The translations under genes were made by a program, and so were the position numbers. The notes under the pieces are model-generated. The model was not told the DNA's origin. It did no database searches and saw only the letters and a program-made list of their open reading frames with translations. Below are positions 24,701-35,316 of a DNA stretch of 64,000 nucleotides, piece after piece (position 1 is the stretch's first letter; each line of letters starts with the position of its first letter). Where the stretch lies: assembly GCF_026210795.1 (NCBI RefSeq), contig NC_089459.1, positions 310,001-374,000 of the forward strand, written 5' to 3'. Source of the DNA: Rhizophagus irregularis (lineage: Eukaryota; Glomeromycota; Glomeromycetes; Glomerales; Glomeraceae).

Positions 24701-25362
24701 TTCATTGTGATCTTCATGATAGTAATATTTTGATGTCAGATAATTATGAAACGTATATTATTGATTTAGGATTATGTAGACCTGTTAATGACTCATCACA
24801 AGATAAAACTGATGAAAATTACGGAATTCTACCTTATATGGCACCTGAAATATTAAGGAACGATCCTTATATTCCAGCAAGTGATATCTATAGTTTCTCA
24901 ATGATAATGTGGGAATTTACATCAGGTGTTCCTCCGTTTAATAATAAAGCATATGATTATCAACTTACTATAAACATTTGTGAAGGGGATCGTCCTGAAG
25001 TTATAAAAAATACACCAAAATGTTATATAGATTTGATGAAAAAATGCTGGGATTCAGACCCTTCTAAAAGGCCAACTATAGGAGATCTTGAGCATATTAT
25101 ATCTCAATGGCTTAAATGTGTTAATAGATATTATGAAATAAATGAAGGAAATAGTAATGATATGAAACCTTTATATAGTAGTGATATAATCCAATTCAAG
25201 GTTGATATAGATGAATTTATAAGAGCTAATGAAGCTTCATTACAAGAACAACCCGATACTTCTATTGTACAATCTCATCCACAATCATATTATACAAGTC
25301 GCCTACATACTGAAATTTTAGTTCAAAATTCTGACTGCTTAGATTGTATGGTTGATGATTAA
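21787..25362 (+). CDS. Sel1-like repeat protein kinase
   Basis: Exon 1 21787-24405 and exon 2 24472-25362 flank a 66-nt GT-AG intron in phase 0, giving 1169 residues. Residues about 15-745 consist of about 20 Sel1-like repeats of 36 residues (consensus AFYWYQKAAEN...NLA.CYYNGEGTEKNLEK), predicted to stack as a helical solenoid for protein binding. A Cys motif follows (C753, C756, C766, C769; CKECEQPFIDYHWCQQC), possibly a zinc ribbon. The kinase has a glycine loop GGFGEIHKA (about 823), lysine in VILKIP (859), catalytic loop HCDLHDSN (about 951), DLG instead of DFG (about 971), APE and a C-lobe SDIYSFSMIMWEF. The HCD and DLG forms keep both aspartates, so activity is plausible. The repeats are nearly identical at DNA level. 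Minus-strand frames inside are shadows. Confidence 0.92.
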
Positions 25363-26890
25363 ATATATAAAACAAAATCCCTATTCATAGTAAACTGCAA
25401 ATTTATCCAAATATATATTTTAGTTTATTTTAATCAAAACATTTAATTCATTATTATTACCTTATAATTATATAGTGAATATGTTGAAAATCAAAATACT
25501 GTATTAAAGAAATACTTGAAATAAATCCATTTTATTATTTTATGCTATTTTTACATTATATTTCGGTTATATAATTCATTTAGCAATTGTCTGATAAAAT
25601 TTCAACTTCACTTGTACTAATATATTTAAGATAAAATCTTAGTACCGCCGCCAGTAAACGATCGCAATTATATTGTAAATATCACGTGTTATATCAATCA
25701 TGCGATAGCACCGACGGCGGGCAATTAAAAAATTCTATATTTAAATATAGATAAAGTATCATTGTAAATATATTGTTGCCGCTATTGAACGTAATTTACA
25801 TTACAGATGCAAAATCTTGTTGCCGTTATGAATTGAAACAGCAATTAATATTTGGGCACAATGATTCACGAAGAGATTCTAGTAGTTAATAATGGATCGA
25901 ATTATTGCAAAAATCAAAAATTTTTTCTAGCTAATGGAAAAAATTTATAATTTTATAATCCATTAAATAAATACACAATTATTCAGTGAAATAGAAAAAT
26001 TATATTATTCTGAGTGACACTCCCCCTATTTCTATCTAATGAATCTTTTCCTAATTTCGCTAATTTAAAATTATCATCAACTACCGAACTACGTGCTGTT
26101 CAGGATTCGGATGGAAAGGGATATGAGATGCTTCAACAAAAAAATGTTCAAAGAAATGTCCATTATTCAATATTTCCTATTGCATCTACATAATTATTTC
26201 AACACACCTCTATCCCTAGCCGACAAGCTCTGTGCTTGATCCATTTGGAGCAACGAATCTTTAATATAGGCTAGGGGCTAGTATATCATGAGTAAAGGTC
26301 GATTCGTCTGGTAGTTGTCATTTTTCCAAGCATGTAATAAATCTCTGATTAATGATTTAATTGATCACTTTAGCATAACATCATTGTTCCTTATTTTATT
26401 AATCCATTTTAAGACGCGATTGTTGGAAATTTGTGAATTCCCAGTCCTTCTTTATAACTTTTTTGTCAATTATTGTGTGATTCGTTTTATATGATATGAA
26501 TCAATAATTCCGGATAAGATTGGATCATCCTCATCTAATTTTAAGTTTAGAAACATTTCTTGCAATTATTAAAATAATCTTAGTATTTGGATAATGTTGC
26601 AAACCATTTTAACGTCAACTTCAGTTACTAAATCCATATTCACTAGACATGTCGAAAATACAATGTTATTTTCACCATTAAAGTAAATTATAAAAAATTT
26701 TAAATGAAATGAAATGAGGTAACAGCTAATATTATGACAGTTCACGTGAAGCTTAGAACTAGAACTCTGGAAGTCATCAGAATCACGTGATTTGCAGCCG
26801 CGCTTTTGGCTTTTAACATTTTGTTTATGTTTACCTCTTTATTAGATGAGCGTATCTTAATTCTTTTTATTTACCGTAATTTTAATTTCT
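25363..26890. other. Intergenic with a G+C-rich inverted repeat
   Basis: No confident gene. The plus strand from about 26035 to 26193 is open for about 52 codons (SFPNFANLKLSSTTELRAVQ then DSDGKGYEML); it is unrecognised and lacks supporting splice structure. Confidence 0.35.
25644..25722. repeat. Imperfect G+C-rich inverted repeat
   Basis: The left arm ACCGCCGCCAG...CGATCGCA pairs imperfectly with the right arm TGCGATAGCACCGACGGCGG, separated by an A+T-rich loop. The arms are unusually G+C-rich for this region. It could form a cruciform or be a MITE core; function unknown. Confidence 0.5.
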
Positions 26891-27120
26891 GTATGGCCTC
26901 TATCAGAAATAATCAACGTCATAGGAAGAAAAGATCTGCTGCAAAGCACATGAAGGATATAAATAGACTTTTGAATTACAACAAAAGAAAGTAAACTAAT
27001 CTATTTCATAAAGAAATTTTGAATAACTTAGATAAGACTTGCATAAATAACGCTGTTATTGAAGAAATAACTTATCATAACGACGGTAAGTGCTATTCTG
27101 TTTTCGCTTTAATTTAAAGC

Positions 27121-27140
27121 ACACGGGTGAATTCTCCCGT
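27121..27140. repeat. Stem-loop motif, copy 1 (ACGGG/CCCGT)
   Basis: ACGGGTGAATTCTCCCGT lies about 33 bases downstream of a GTAAGTGC donor. It is the first of eight related copies: a five-base stem around a conserved GTGAATTCT-like loop. Others are at 27769-27788 (ATGGG/CCCAT), 27974-27993, 29233-29252 (ACAGG/CCTGT), 29321-29339, 29382-29400 and 29512-29530. One more, at 27322-27329 plus 27706-27715, is split by a MITE. Confidence 0.75.
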
Positions 27141-27329
27141 CTGTCTATAATGACAAGCTCTTTCATTATTTCTTCTCTTCAAAATATACAAAATTCGTTG
27201 TATCATTTGTATTATTTATTAATTTTCAAATTTATCTTATTATCTTCTTATAACTAGTCTGACCGAATTCTGACCATGTGAATGATATAATTAGTTATCT
27301 CATGATCATGGTAAGTGCATGCGACAGGG

Positions 27330-27697
27330 TAGGGTTGGAATCAATAATCGAATCAAAATCGAATCTCATTTGTTGAAGAGAAAATTGAAATTAAGCAAAA
27401 AAATTAGCATCGCATCCAAAATTAAAGTGCATGATTTAAAATATTTTCAAAAAAGAAAAATTGATCGATAATGGCCTTCAAAAACTTAAAAATGACGAAA
27501 TGATCGGCAATGATGTTATAGTAAATTACAGTTGGGTATTAGTAACGATATATAATTTCTTAATAGATTTTACAATTTTAATTCAGAATTTATATATTTA
27601 CTGATTATGGAATTAATTATCAAAGCTTAAAATGGATTATCTTTTAAGGAACAAAAAATCGAATCTACAAAGATTCGATAATCGATTCCCATCCCTA
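27330..27697. mobile_element. hAT-type MITE with 8-bp target duplication
   Basis: 368 bp flanked by CGACAGGG at 27322-27329 and 27698-27705. The left end is TAGGGTTGGAATCAATAATC and the right end in reverse complement is TAGGGATGGGAATCGATTAT. An 8-bp duplication with TAGGG ends fits the hAT superfamily. It has no coding capacity. It landed inside one copy of the stem-loop; the empty-site arrangement is preserved at 29221-29260. Confidence 0.85.
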
Positions 27698-28262
27698 CGA
27701 CAGGGTAAATACTTCTGTTCTATAAGACGCTTATTTAGCTTACGCTGCCCGGTTTGAGGAGTAGTTAACATGGGGTGAATTCTCCCATAGAAATTATAGG
27801 GCTCTTTCACTGACTCTTGAAGGTTTTTATTTAGATCAAAATCTCGATTGACACTAAGAAAATGGCGAAGGTATTACATGTTCCTTTATTTTGAATAATA
27901 AGAATTTCCACTAAATTTTAAAATTATATATTTTTTAATTTAGACAAAATGGATGGTTATGAAGAAAGTAAGTGAACGGGGTGATTTCTCCCATTTATTA
28001 CTAGTGATTTATTCTTTAAATTTTGATCGAAATGTTGAAAAATTATTCAAGTTATGTGTTATTAACTATTTTATAGAGCTTGGATTATTTGAAATATTTT
28101 TATTATCGCATCCTTAGAAATATTTTTTTATAATTATCTCATTTACTCTCAACCGGCTAATTATTACGCGGATATTTTTGATGAAGTTATTAAACCGCAA
28201 AATTATACGCTAATCTATTTTTGCGAGTCATTATAGTATAATATTAGATCAACATAACGAAA

Positions 28263-29104
28263 GGCGATACATATGTAGTAATGTAACTATTTGATGAAGA
28301 CGAGAAGGTAGAGAGAAATAATATTATAACATGGAACGATAATAATGTATTCCAATTTTTGGAGAGGATAAAAAGAAGTCTCAAAGTAAAAAGTTTAAAC
28401 GGATAGGAAAAAATTTGATAATTAAAAATAAAGATGGAATAAATATGGAAGAATCGCCTATATTGATAAAATGTCATGGTTGTGAAAGGAATATAAAGAG
28501 AAATAAGGATAACAATGAATGTTTAATATATTTGGAAAATGATTCTAGTAGGTTAATAAGAAAAAGAATAAAAGATTAGGGTATTAAACCATATGAGACT
28601 TTGGGAAACATTATTGAAAAAAATAAATGTGTTAAATTATATAACGAAGAAGATATAAAAGATGCAAGATTTAACGAAAGAATAGAACTATTGGATAGCT
28701 TGATAGACGCGGAAATTGAGTTTATCGAAATTCTAAAAAACAGTATTTATTGTGAAAAAGAAGAAGGTGAAAGAAGAAGAAAGAAAGGGGTTTGGAAAAG
28801 AGAGATTTAAGGAAAAGGAAGGAGAAGGATGAGGAAATAGACGATATAAATAAAAATAAAAATAAAAAAAATAAAAAAAACAGATGAAAAAGAAAAAATT
28901 TATGAAAAAAATTTAGGGAAAACAATAAAATAGTAACAAAGGATAAAATAATTACGATAGGTAAAAAAATGTTTTTTAAATTAGATTATATAGATTAAAT
29001 TTTTAGACTAGGTCAAACTTAGTTAATTATATTATTTTCTTAATCAATTTAATGATTGTTTTAATTAATAAACGCGTTACTATTTTTTTTTTTAAAAAAA
29101 AAAG
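28263..29104 (+). mobile_element. 5'-truncated LINE with 17-bp target duplication
   Basis: AGATCAACATAACGAAA occurs at 28246-28262 and 29105-29121, bracketing this segment. The interior is a decayed reading frame (LIKCHGCERNIKRNKDNNEC, then KPYETLGNIIEKNKCVKLYN and ELLDSLIDAEIEFIEILKNS) with a stop between the blocks. The 3' end TTAATTAATAAACGCGTTAC followed by a T/A run matches the end of the LINE at 48030-49120, so both belong to one family. Small frames called within it (28601-28810) are remnants. Confidence 0.75.
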
Positions 29105-29232
29105 AGATCAACATAACGAAAATGGCGTTAAAGACGTAATCTCATCAAAAACTCGACCTACAAATTTTGAAGTGAATGAAACGAGAGATGAAAATCAGTT
29201 ATCTCATGATCATAACAACGGTAAGTGCATGA

Positions 29233-29252
29233 GACAGGGTGAATTCTCCTGT
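29233..29252. repeat. Stem-loop motif, copy with compensatory change (ACAGG/CCTGT)
   Basis: ACAGGGTGAATTCTCCTGT follows GTAAGTGCATGAG. Both stem arms differ from copy 1 at one position, and pairing is kept. Confidence 0.75.
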
Positions 29253-29320
29253 TCTATAAGACGCTTATTCAGCTTTCGAAACCCCGTTTTGAGCATTAGT
29301 TTTAGTTTAATTTAAAGCAA

Positions 29321-29530
29321 ACGGGGTGATTTCTCCCGTCCAATGTCCTTATAGCTTATTAGATATTGGTTTAGAAAAAACACGGTGTGAATTCTCCCGT
29401 CCAATGTCCATAATGTGTATTAGATTTTGTCTAGGGCTCTTTCATTGACTCTTGAAAGATTTTTATTTAGATCAATATTTCGAAATGGATGATTATGAAG
29501 AAAGTAAGTGAACGGGGTGTTTTCTCCCGT
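29321..29530. repeat. Three further stem-loop copies
   Basis: 29321-29339 (ACGGGGTGATTTCTCCCGT), 29382-29400 (ACGGTGTGAATTCTCCCGT) and 29512-29530 (ACGGGGTGTTTTCTCCCGT). The last follows a GTAAGTG donor by only a few bases. Stem arms are kept even where loop bases change, apart from one mismatch in the second. Confidence 0.7.
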
Positions 29531-30627
29531 TTATTTCGAGTGATTTATTCTTGAAAATATTATTCATGACGAAGGTATGCTAGGAATTAATTTAAATAGC
29601 TGGATATTATTTGTTACAATTGATAATCGAGAAATGTTATTTAGGTCAATTGACACTTGAGCAATCTTATATTGACAAAATTATTTTAAAAGAAAAAGGT
29701 ATAGCACTTTTTTTTCAAGAATTTAATTCCTCTTATAATTTACTACTTTTAACATTTTACCCGTAGTTATCCAAAAGTCAGAATGGTGTTTGTGTTGTAA
29801 TATGTATGATTGTCATTGCCGGCCTATAATTCGTTCAAATTACTGCTTTAATTGTGGATATTATAAGTGTACCAAGAAAAAGTTTAGCAAGCAAAGAAGT
29901 GGACTTTTTACAGTGGAAGTTTAGTCAGATCTAGTAGCGTAAATGAATTTGATATTCAGCAATTAAAGAAATTGTTAAATAAGTATCGAATTTATAATGT
30001 AAGAAAAGAAGGTAAATAGCATTAATTGACCATTGCCAGATCAGTATTTCAATGTTAGTTTACATTTATATTTTTAGTTCAGTGTTTTTCAAAGGAATTA
30101 GATGCTACCGCGATAACTATGAGGAAAAGAGTGTTTAGATATGATAACTCCTTAAAAATTGGTTTTGTACTGGTTGTTGCTATATTATCCATGACGTAAT
30201 ACGTAAGAATATTCAATTTTTATTTTATTGTAATTATAAGATAATAATAACCTATGTTTATTTGTAGTTCAGAGCGTTTCTGATATCAGATGTAATTGTG
30301 AAAGGTATCAACAGAAAGATAAAGTATTTAATTATATCAATGAGAAAGATAAAGAATGGATTTGTTCCGATTGTAAATATTCCATAATAAATAAATGTCG
30401 TACAAAAAAATTTTCACCTTGTTATACGTAATAGTTATTTCACGGGGAGTCATGAATATCAATGATTTCACGGCGCAAACTCTTTTATCTCATGGAGACT
30501 AACGCCAGTGATGGGAAAGAGTGGGGAAAGGTATGAATAAACTATAAAAACACGTGAGCATGAAAAATATCATCAGAGAAATTACAGACATGAATATATC
30601 ATCAAAAAAATCACTGTCGACCAATTA

Positions 30628-31004
30628 CAGTCAAATCTCGATATACCTAACCCACGGTTTGGGGGTAAAAGTTTGGTATATAGTAGAGTTCGGTAAAGAA
30701 AAATTTTTTTATATATCATACCGAAAAGTTCGGTATATAAAGAAAATCACGTGATTAATATCCCAATTTCGGCCAGAATTAAATGTCTTGGCATCAATTA
30801 ATTTAGGCAAAATTAAGTGGTTCTAATTCTGGCCGAAATTAATTAATTTCAGGCGAAATTGGCAAATCATGTGACTGAGTTCGGTTTTTATAATAAGCGC
30901 CGGTAAACCAATAAAAGTTCGGTATACATTATATAAAGTTCATACTATGAAACTTTTAAAAAAAGTTCGGTAAGTCGTGGGTTCGTTACATCGAGATCAG
31001 ACTG
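30628..31004. mobile_element. TA-flanked MITE (CAGTC ends)
   Basis: TA borders at 30626-30627 and 31005-31006. The left end is CAGTCAAATCTCGATATACC with AACCCACG. The right end in reverse complement is CAGTCTGATCTCGATGTAAC with AACCCACG. The interior repeats GTTCGGTATA and GGCCGAAATTA phrases. The 66-codon frame 30554-30754 overlaps its left end and is not a gene. Confidence 0.7.
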
Positions 31005-31299
31005 TAGTAAACATGAGATAAATAGTAATTATTTTATACATCTATAACTTCATTAAAATTGGAATATATGTAAAAACGCTTACAATTAATAAAAACGACA
31101 TGTTTTTTATATTTATTATTTAATAAGAGTTTTACTAACTTGCCCCTGGTCAGTAGTGTTCCGATCCATATCCCGGTCATCTTTTAATTCTATTAATAAA
31201 ATTTTGTCTTAAAAAAAATACCTTTTAAAAAAGAATTTTGATAATGTATGTGTGCTATTACACATAAGTAATAAATAAAAGTGTGTTTCCCAAAAAACC

Positions 31300-31745
31300 A
31301 ATATACCGTCATATTCGCTAATTGGTTTGCCATACAACGATAACTCTCATTATAACAATTGTTTCCGTACAAAAAAAGGTCACCATCACCAAATGAAGTC
31401 ATTTCTATAGCGTGGTTCTTATCTTCAATAAAATATAATCTTCTATATTTTCCTTATTCTTAATAATATAAAACTATCTTTCTTAGTGCCAAATCTACAG
31501 TCAGATTTACATACAGTATACCTCAAAAGACTTTGTTACTATGAGATTGGCTATCACAAATCTCATGAAATTAATGAGGCGAAAATTCATCACGCACGAG
31601 ATCCATAAAAGAAACAACTTAAATCTATTCGAATTTTCATCTCTTCAATAATTTCTTAATTCAGCATGTTGGATTGTAGTGATTTTTGGAACAATACTTT
31701 TTGAACTAATCTCTTTAGTTATTATCTTTGATCCTAGCTAAAACT
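31300..31745 (-). pseudogene. TLDc pseudogene, partial copy of the 32646-35265 gene
   Basis: The minus strand keeps the C-terminal TLDc motif SFGDGDLFLYGNNCYNESY against SFGNCDLVLYGNNFYDQSY in the intact gene. The flanking 31421-31740 matches the DNA of the intact gene around 34130-34330 (CAAATCTCATGAAA, GAAAATTCATCAC, CAGCATGTTGGATTGTAGTG). It has multiple stops and internal deletions, and lacks BTB, BACK and coiled-coil parts. Confidence 0.7.
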
Positions 31746-32645
31746 TTGATTATAAAAAATTATACAAAGAACTGCGTGAAAATTTAAGTATATTTAAATT
31801 ATGATTAGAAATTACTGACGAGGCGGAAACTTTCGTGGATCTTGTGATTGAACAGGAAGATCTGACGATTTTTTTGATTGATTAAGAACGGTTATTTTAT
31901 TTTATTTAATTTTTTGTTAGTAGCCATAACAGAGAAATTCAAATGTAATGAAGAGAAATTCAGATAGAACGAAGAAAACGAAGAAAAGAATGAAAGATTC
32001 TTACTTAGCTATGTAGTAAATTTAATAAATTTCATGAGATTCGTAATAATCAATCTGCATTCTATTATTGTAATGCATTACCCCGTTTGAAAAATTTATC
32101 AATCGAACAATGGCTTTGCCATTAGTTATGTTTGCAATTACGCGATACAATGATAAATTATTAATATTATGTTAACAAACAAAATAATAAATTTTCAAGA
32201 GAAAAATAATCAACTCTTATTAATTAATATTATAATTATTATTACAGGTTCAAATGTTCAAATAATTGAAGGGGTTGCTAAATATCAACCTTCCAACCCT
32301 TGTAATTCGTGATTAGTAGCATTCATTGTTCAGTAAATTTATTATTTATAAAGAGAAATAAAGAAAAGTATAAAATTTCCAAACAAATTCTTTTATTATA
32401 CTTGTAGTTTACTATATAGTAAATTAATACATACTATTTAATAAATTAATACATGCCATTTAATTTAAATGTTGCGCTTAAATAAACAAATTTCTTGCTG
32501 TTATAAGGTTACTATAGTTATTATATAAAAATATCGAATTTTTTGAATATCAAATTCAGAAATTAAAGTAGTCTCCTCGTCTCCAATTTTCTTCTCATGT
32601 CAAACTAATTGCATATGTTTCTCCTCTTCAATTCTTTTTGCAATT

Positions 32646-35265
32646 TCATTGCTGCCTCTTCAATTTTTCTTGCCACTTCAGTTGTTCTTGTCTCTCTAAT
32701 TCTTCTCGCATCTTCAATTCTTTTTGCCATTTCAGTTCTTCTTGTCTCTCTAATTCTTCTTGTATCTTCAATTCTTCTTGCCACTTCAATTGTTCTTGTC
32801 TCTCTAATTCTTCTCGCATCTTCAATTCTTCTTGCCACTTCAATTGTTCTTGTCTCTCTAATTCTTCTCGCATCTTTAATTCTTCTTGCCACTTCGATTG
32901 TTCTTGTCTCTCTAATTCTTTCCGCCTCTCAAATTCTTTTTGCAACCTCAATTCTTCTTGCTTCTCTAATTCTCGTCTCAATACTTTTTGCCACCTCAAT
33001 TTTTCTTGCTTCTTCAGTTCTTCTTGCCTCTTCAATTCCTTTTGCCTTTTCGATTGTTCTTGTCTCTCTAATTCTTTCCGCCTCTCAAATTCTTTTTGCA
33101 ACCTCAATTCTTCTTGCTTCTCTAATTCTCGTCTCAATACTTTTTGCCACCTCAATTTTTCTTGCTTCTTCAGTTCTTCTTGCTTCTTCAGTTCTTCTTG
33201 CTTCTTCAGTTCTTCTTGCTTCTTCAGTTCTTCTTGCTTCTCCAGTTCTTCTTGCTTCTTCAGTTCTTCTTTCCTCTTCAATTCCTTTTGCCTTTTCGAT
33301 TGTTCTTGTCTCTCTAATTCTTTCCGCCTCTCAAATTCTTTTTGCAACCTCAATTCTTCTTGCTTCTCTAATTCTCGTCTCAATACTTTTTGCCACCTCA
33401 ATTTTTCTTGCTTCTTCAGTTCTTCTTGCTTCTTCAGTTCTTCTTGCTTCTTCAGTTCTTCTTGCCTCTTCAATTCCTTTTGCCTTTTCGATTGTTCTTG
33501 TCTCTCTAATTCTTTCCTCCTCTCAAATTCTTTTTGCAACCTCAATTCTTCTTGCTTCTCTAATTCTCGTCTCAATACTTTTTGCCACCTCAATTTTTCT
33601 TGCTTCTTCAGTTCTTCTTGCCTCTTCAATTCTTCTCGCACCTTCAATTCTTCTTGTATTCCCGCTTCCCTTGATAATACACTCTTCTCCAATATTCTTT
33701 TTATATTTAGTTCTTTATTATTATCATGCGAAGAGACTTCATTAGCATCGTTATTATCCTTTTTTGAACATCCTTTCACAATCTGAAACATTTCATATTC
33801 TTCTACAGAAAAATATTCAGTTTCTCTAATTAATTTTTCATAACAAGAAGATTTCTTACAATAACTCTGATCATAAAAATTATTTCCATATAATACAAGG
33901 TCACAATTACCGAATGATGGACCATAATTAGGATTATTATATATAGCATTCTTATCATCATCTACTCGACTTAAAATAAAATTTTCAATGTTATCCTTAT
34001 TTTTAAAAGAAAATATAAAACTATTTATAGTATTACTATGACCTGAAGTAGGTTTCCATATAATTGGATTATATCCTCCAAGAATTTCATTACTATCTCT
34101 AACTTTAATAATTGTTATAGTATCAGATTTATTATTACAAATCTCATGAAACTTTTTGGGTGAAAATCCATCACGTGAACCACGAAGGATTAATTTGAAT
34201 TCATATAAATTTTTTATATTATCAGTAATTTCTAATTTATCAATCCATCTTGAAATTAATCCAACATGTTGAATTGTAATGATCTTTGAATCAATACTTT
34301 TTGAATTAATTTCTTTTGTTATAATTAATTCTGATTTGTTATTTTGTTGATAAATAAAATTTTTAATTAATTTTTCACGTAATTCTTTTGGTATGATTTT
34401 TTTATATGGATATACTTTATCTATAAATTCTTTAGAATTTAAATTATAGAATTTAATAAAAGGAATGAATTGTTGTAGACTATCTTTCAGAATATTAAAA
34501 TCATCTTTTGAATAATTCGAAGGATCTGAAGAAAGTTCAGGATTCTGAGAAATTCCCCATTTAAGAATATTTTCCCAAATTTGAATATCACCCATTTGAA
34601 TATTATCGTTTTGAATAAGAGAAATCAAACATTTTTTTGAAAGTGAAGTAAAATCGATTGAATTAAAAACTTTTTCAGGTTCTTTAGATATTAATTCAGT
34701 ACAAAAATTTTGTAATTTTAAGAAAGAATCATTATTAAAACTTGTTTGATAGATTAAGTTAAAATTTTGTTCGATCCAATCTTTTTTATTTTCAATCAAA
34801 AATGATTGTAAGTGTATGGTTAATTCCTGAAGACTAAGTTCACTAGCACTAATCAAGATATTAACAATGTCTGAAATATTATATTCCTCTAAAGAAAGGC
34901 TTCCTCCATATATATATCTTAAAAAAAAAAGAAAATTAATAAATATTAAATAAAAAAAATTAAAATAAAAGAATCAATTATAATTCAGAATTTTCAAGTT
35001 ATCCTTAACTTAAGATGATTTGAAAAGTTTCAGGTAAAATATTTGATAATTTAATATGCGTTAAAGTACTATCATCTTTCCTTTTATTTGTTGATAAAAT
35101 TCTCCGTAAATAAGAAGAACGATAATTTAAAATAACCATATGAGCACGGAATATTTTTACATGAGGGTCATCACCAACTTCAACAGTAATATCATAATAT
35201 TCATTATCATCTAAAATTTCAAGTAAATTTTGAGATAATTTTTGTAATAATTTGTTATCATCCAT
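32646..35265 (-). CDS. BTB-BACK-TLDc protein with long charged coiled coil
   Basis: Exon 1 runs from ATG 35265 to about 35010 and exon 2 from about 34917 to 32646. Exon 1 gives MDDNKLLQKLSQNLLEILDD and the BTB core (YYDITVEVGDDPHVKIFRAH). Exon 2 gives YIYGGSLSLEEYN, a BACK-like region (NDNIQMGDIQIWENILKW, YPYKKIIPKEL), TLDc (FKLILRGSRDGFSPKKFHE, EILGGYNPIIW, YGPSFGNCDLVLYGNN) and then about 350 residues of E/K/R/Q-rich repeat (units like RRELEKQEELRLQKEF and KKQEELKKQEEL), a predicted coiled coil. The donor is odd: the expected TTAAG|GT reads TTAAGTTAAGG. The nearest GT, one base earlier, leaves the next exon out of frame. This is a lost base, an unusual splice or an error. Plus-strand frames here are shadows. 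Confidence 0.75.
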
Positions 35266-35316
35266 TACAACCAGAGTTTTCCGTACTTCAAAAAGAAATA
35301 AAATGCAAAAATGCAC

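Larger units (their letters stand above)
26893..30434 (+). pseudogene. Decayed multi-exon Cys-rich locus
   Basis: Several exon-like pieces share splice phase and style. 26893-27087 reads MASIRNNQRHRKKRSAAKHM, an in-frame TAA, then ILNNLDKTCINNAVIEEITY up to a GTAAGTGC donor. A short exon near 27945-27968 and its copy near 29485-29507 read MDGYEE/MDDYEE before GTAAGTG. A piece ending in SHDHNN|GTAAGTGC lies at about 29220. Three 3' exons start TAG|TT: about 29767 (SEWCLCCNMYDCHCRP, NYCFNCGYYKC), about 30080 (RCYRDNYEEKS, frameshifted) and about 30268 (RCNCERYQQKD, EWICSDCKYSIINKC, TAA). The CxxC spacing suggests zinc binding. A LINE and a MITE interrupt the locus, and stops and frameshifts indicate decay. 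I do not recognise the family. Confidence 0.45.

Noticed and set aside
32609-33786. Two long plus-strand frames (378 and 382 codons) rich in Leu/Ala/Ser or Cys/Phe/Ser
   Set aside because: Antisense shadows of the coiled-coil repeat; hydrophobic only because they complement Gln/Glu/Lys codons.
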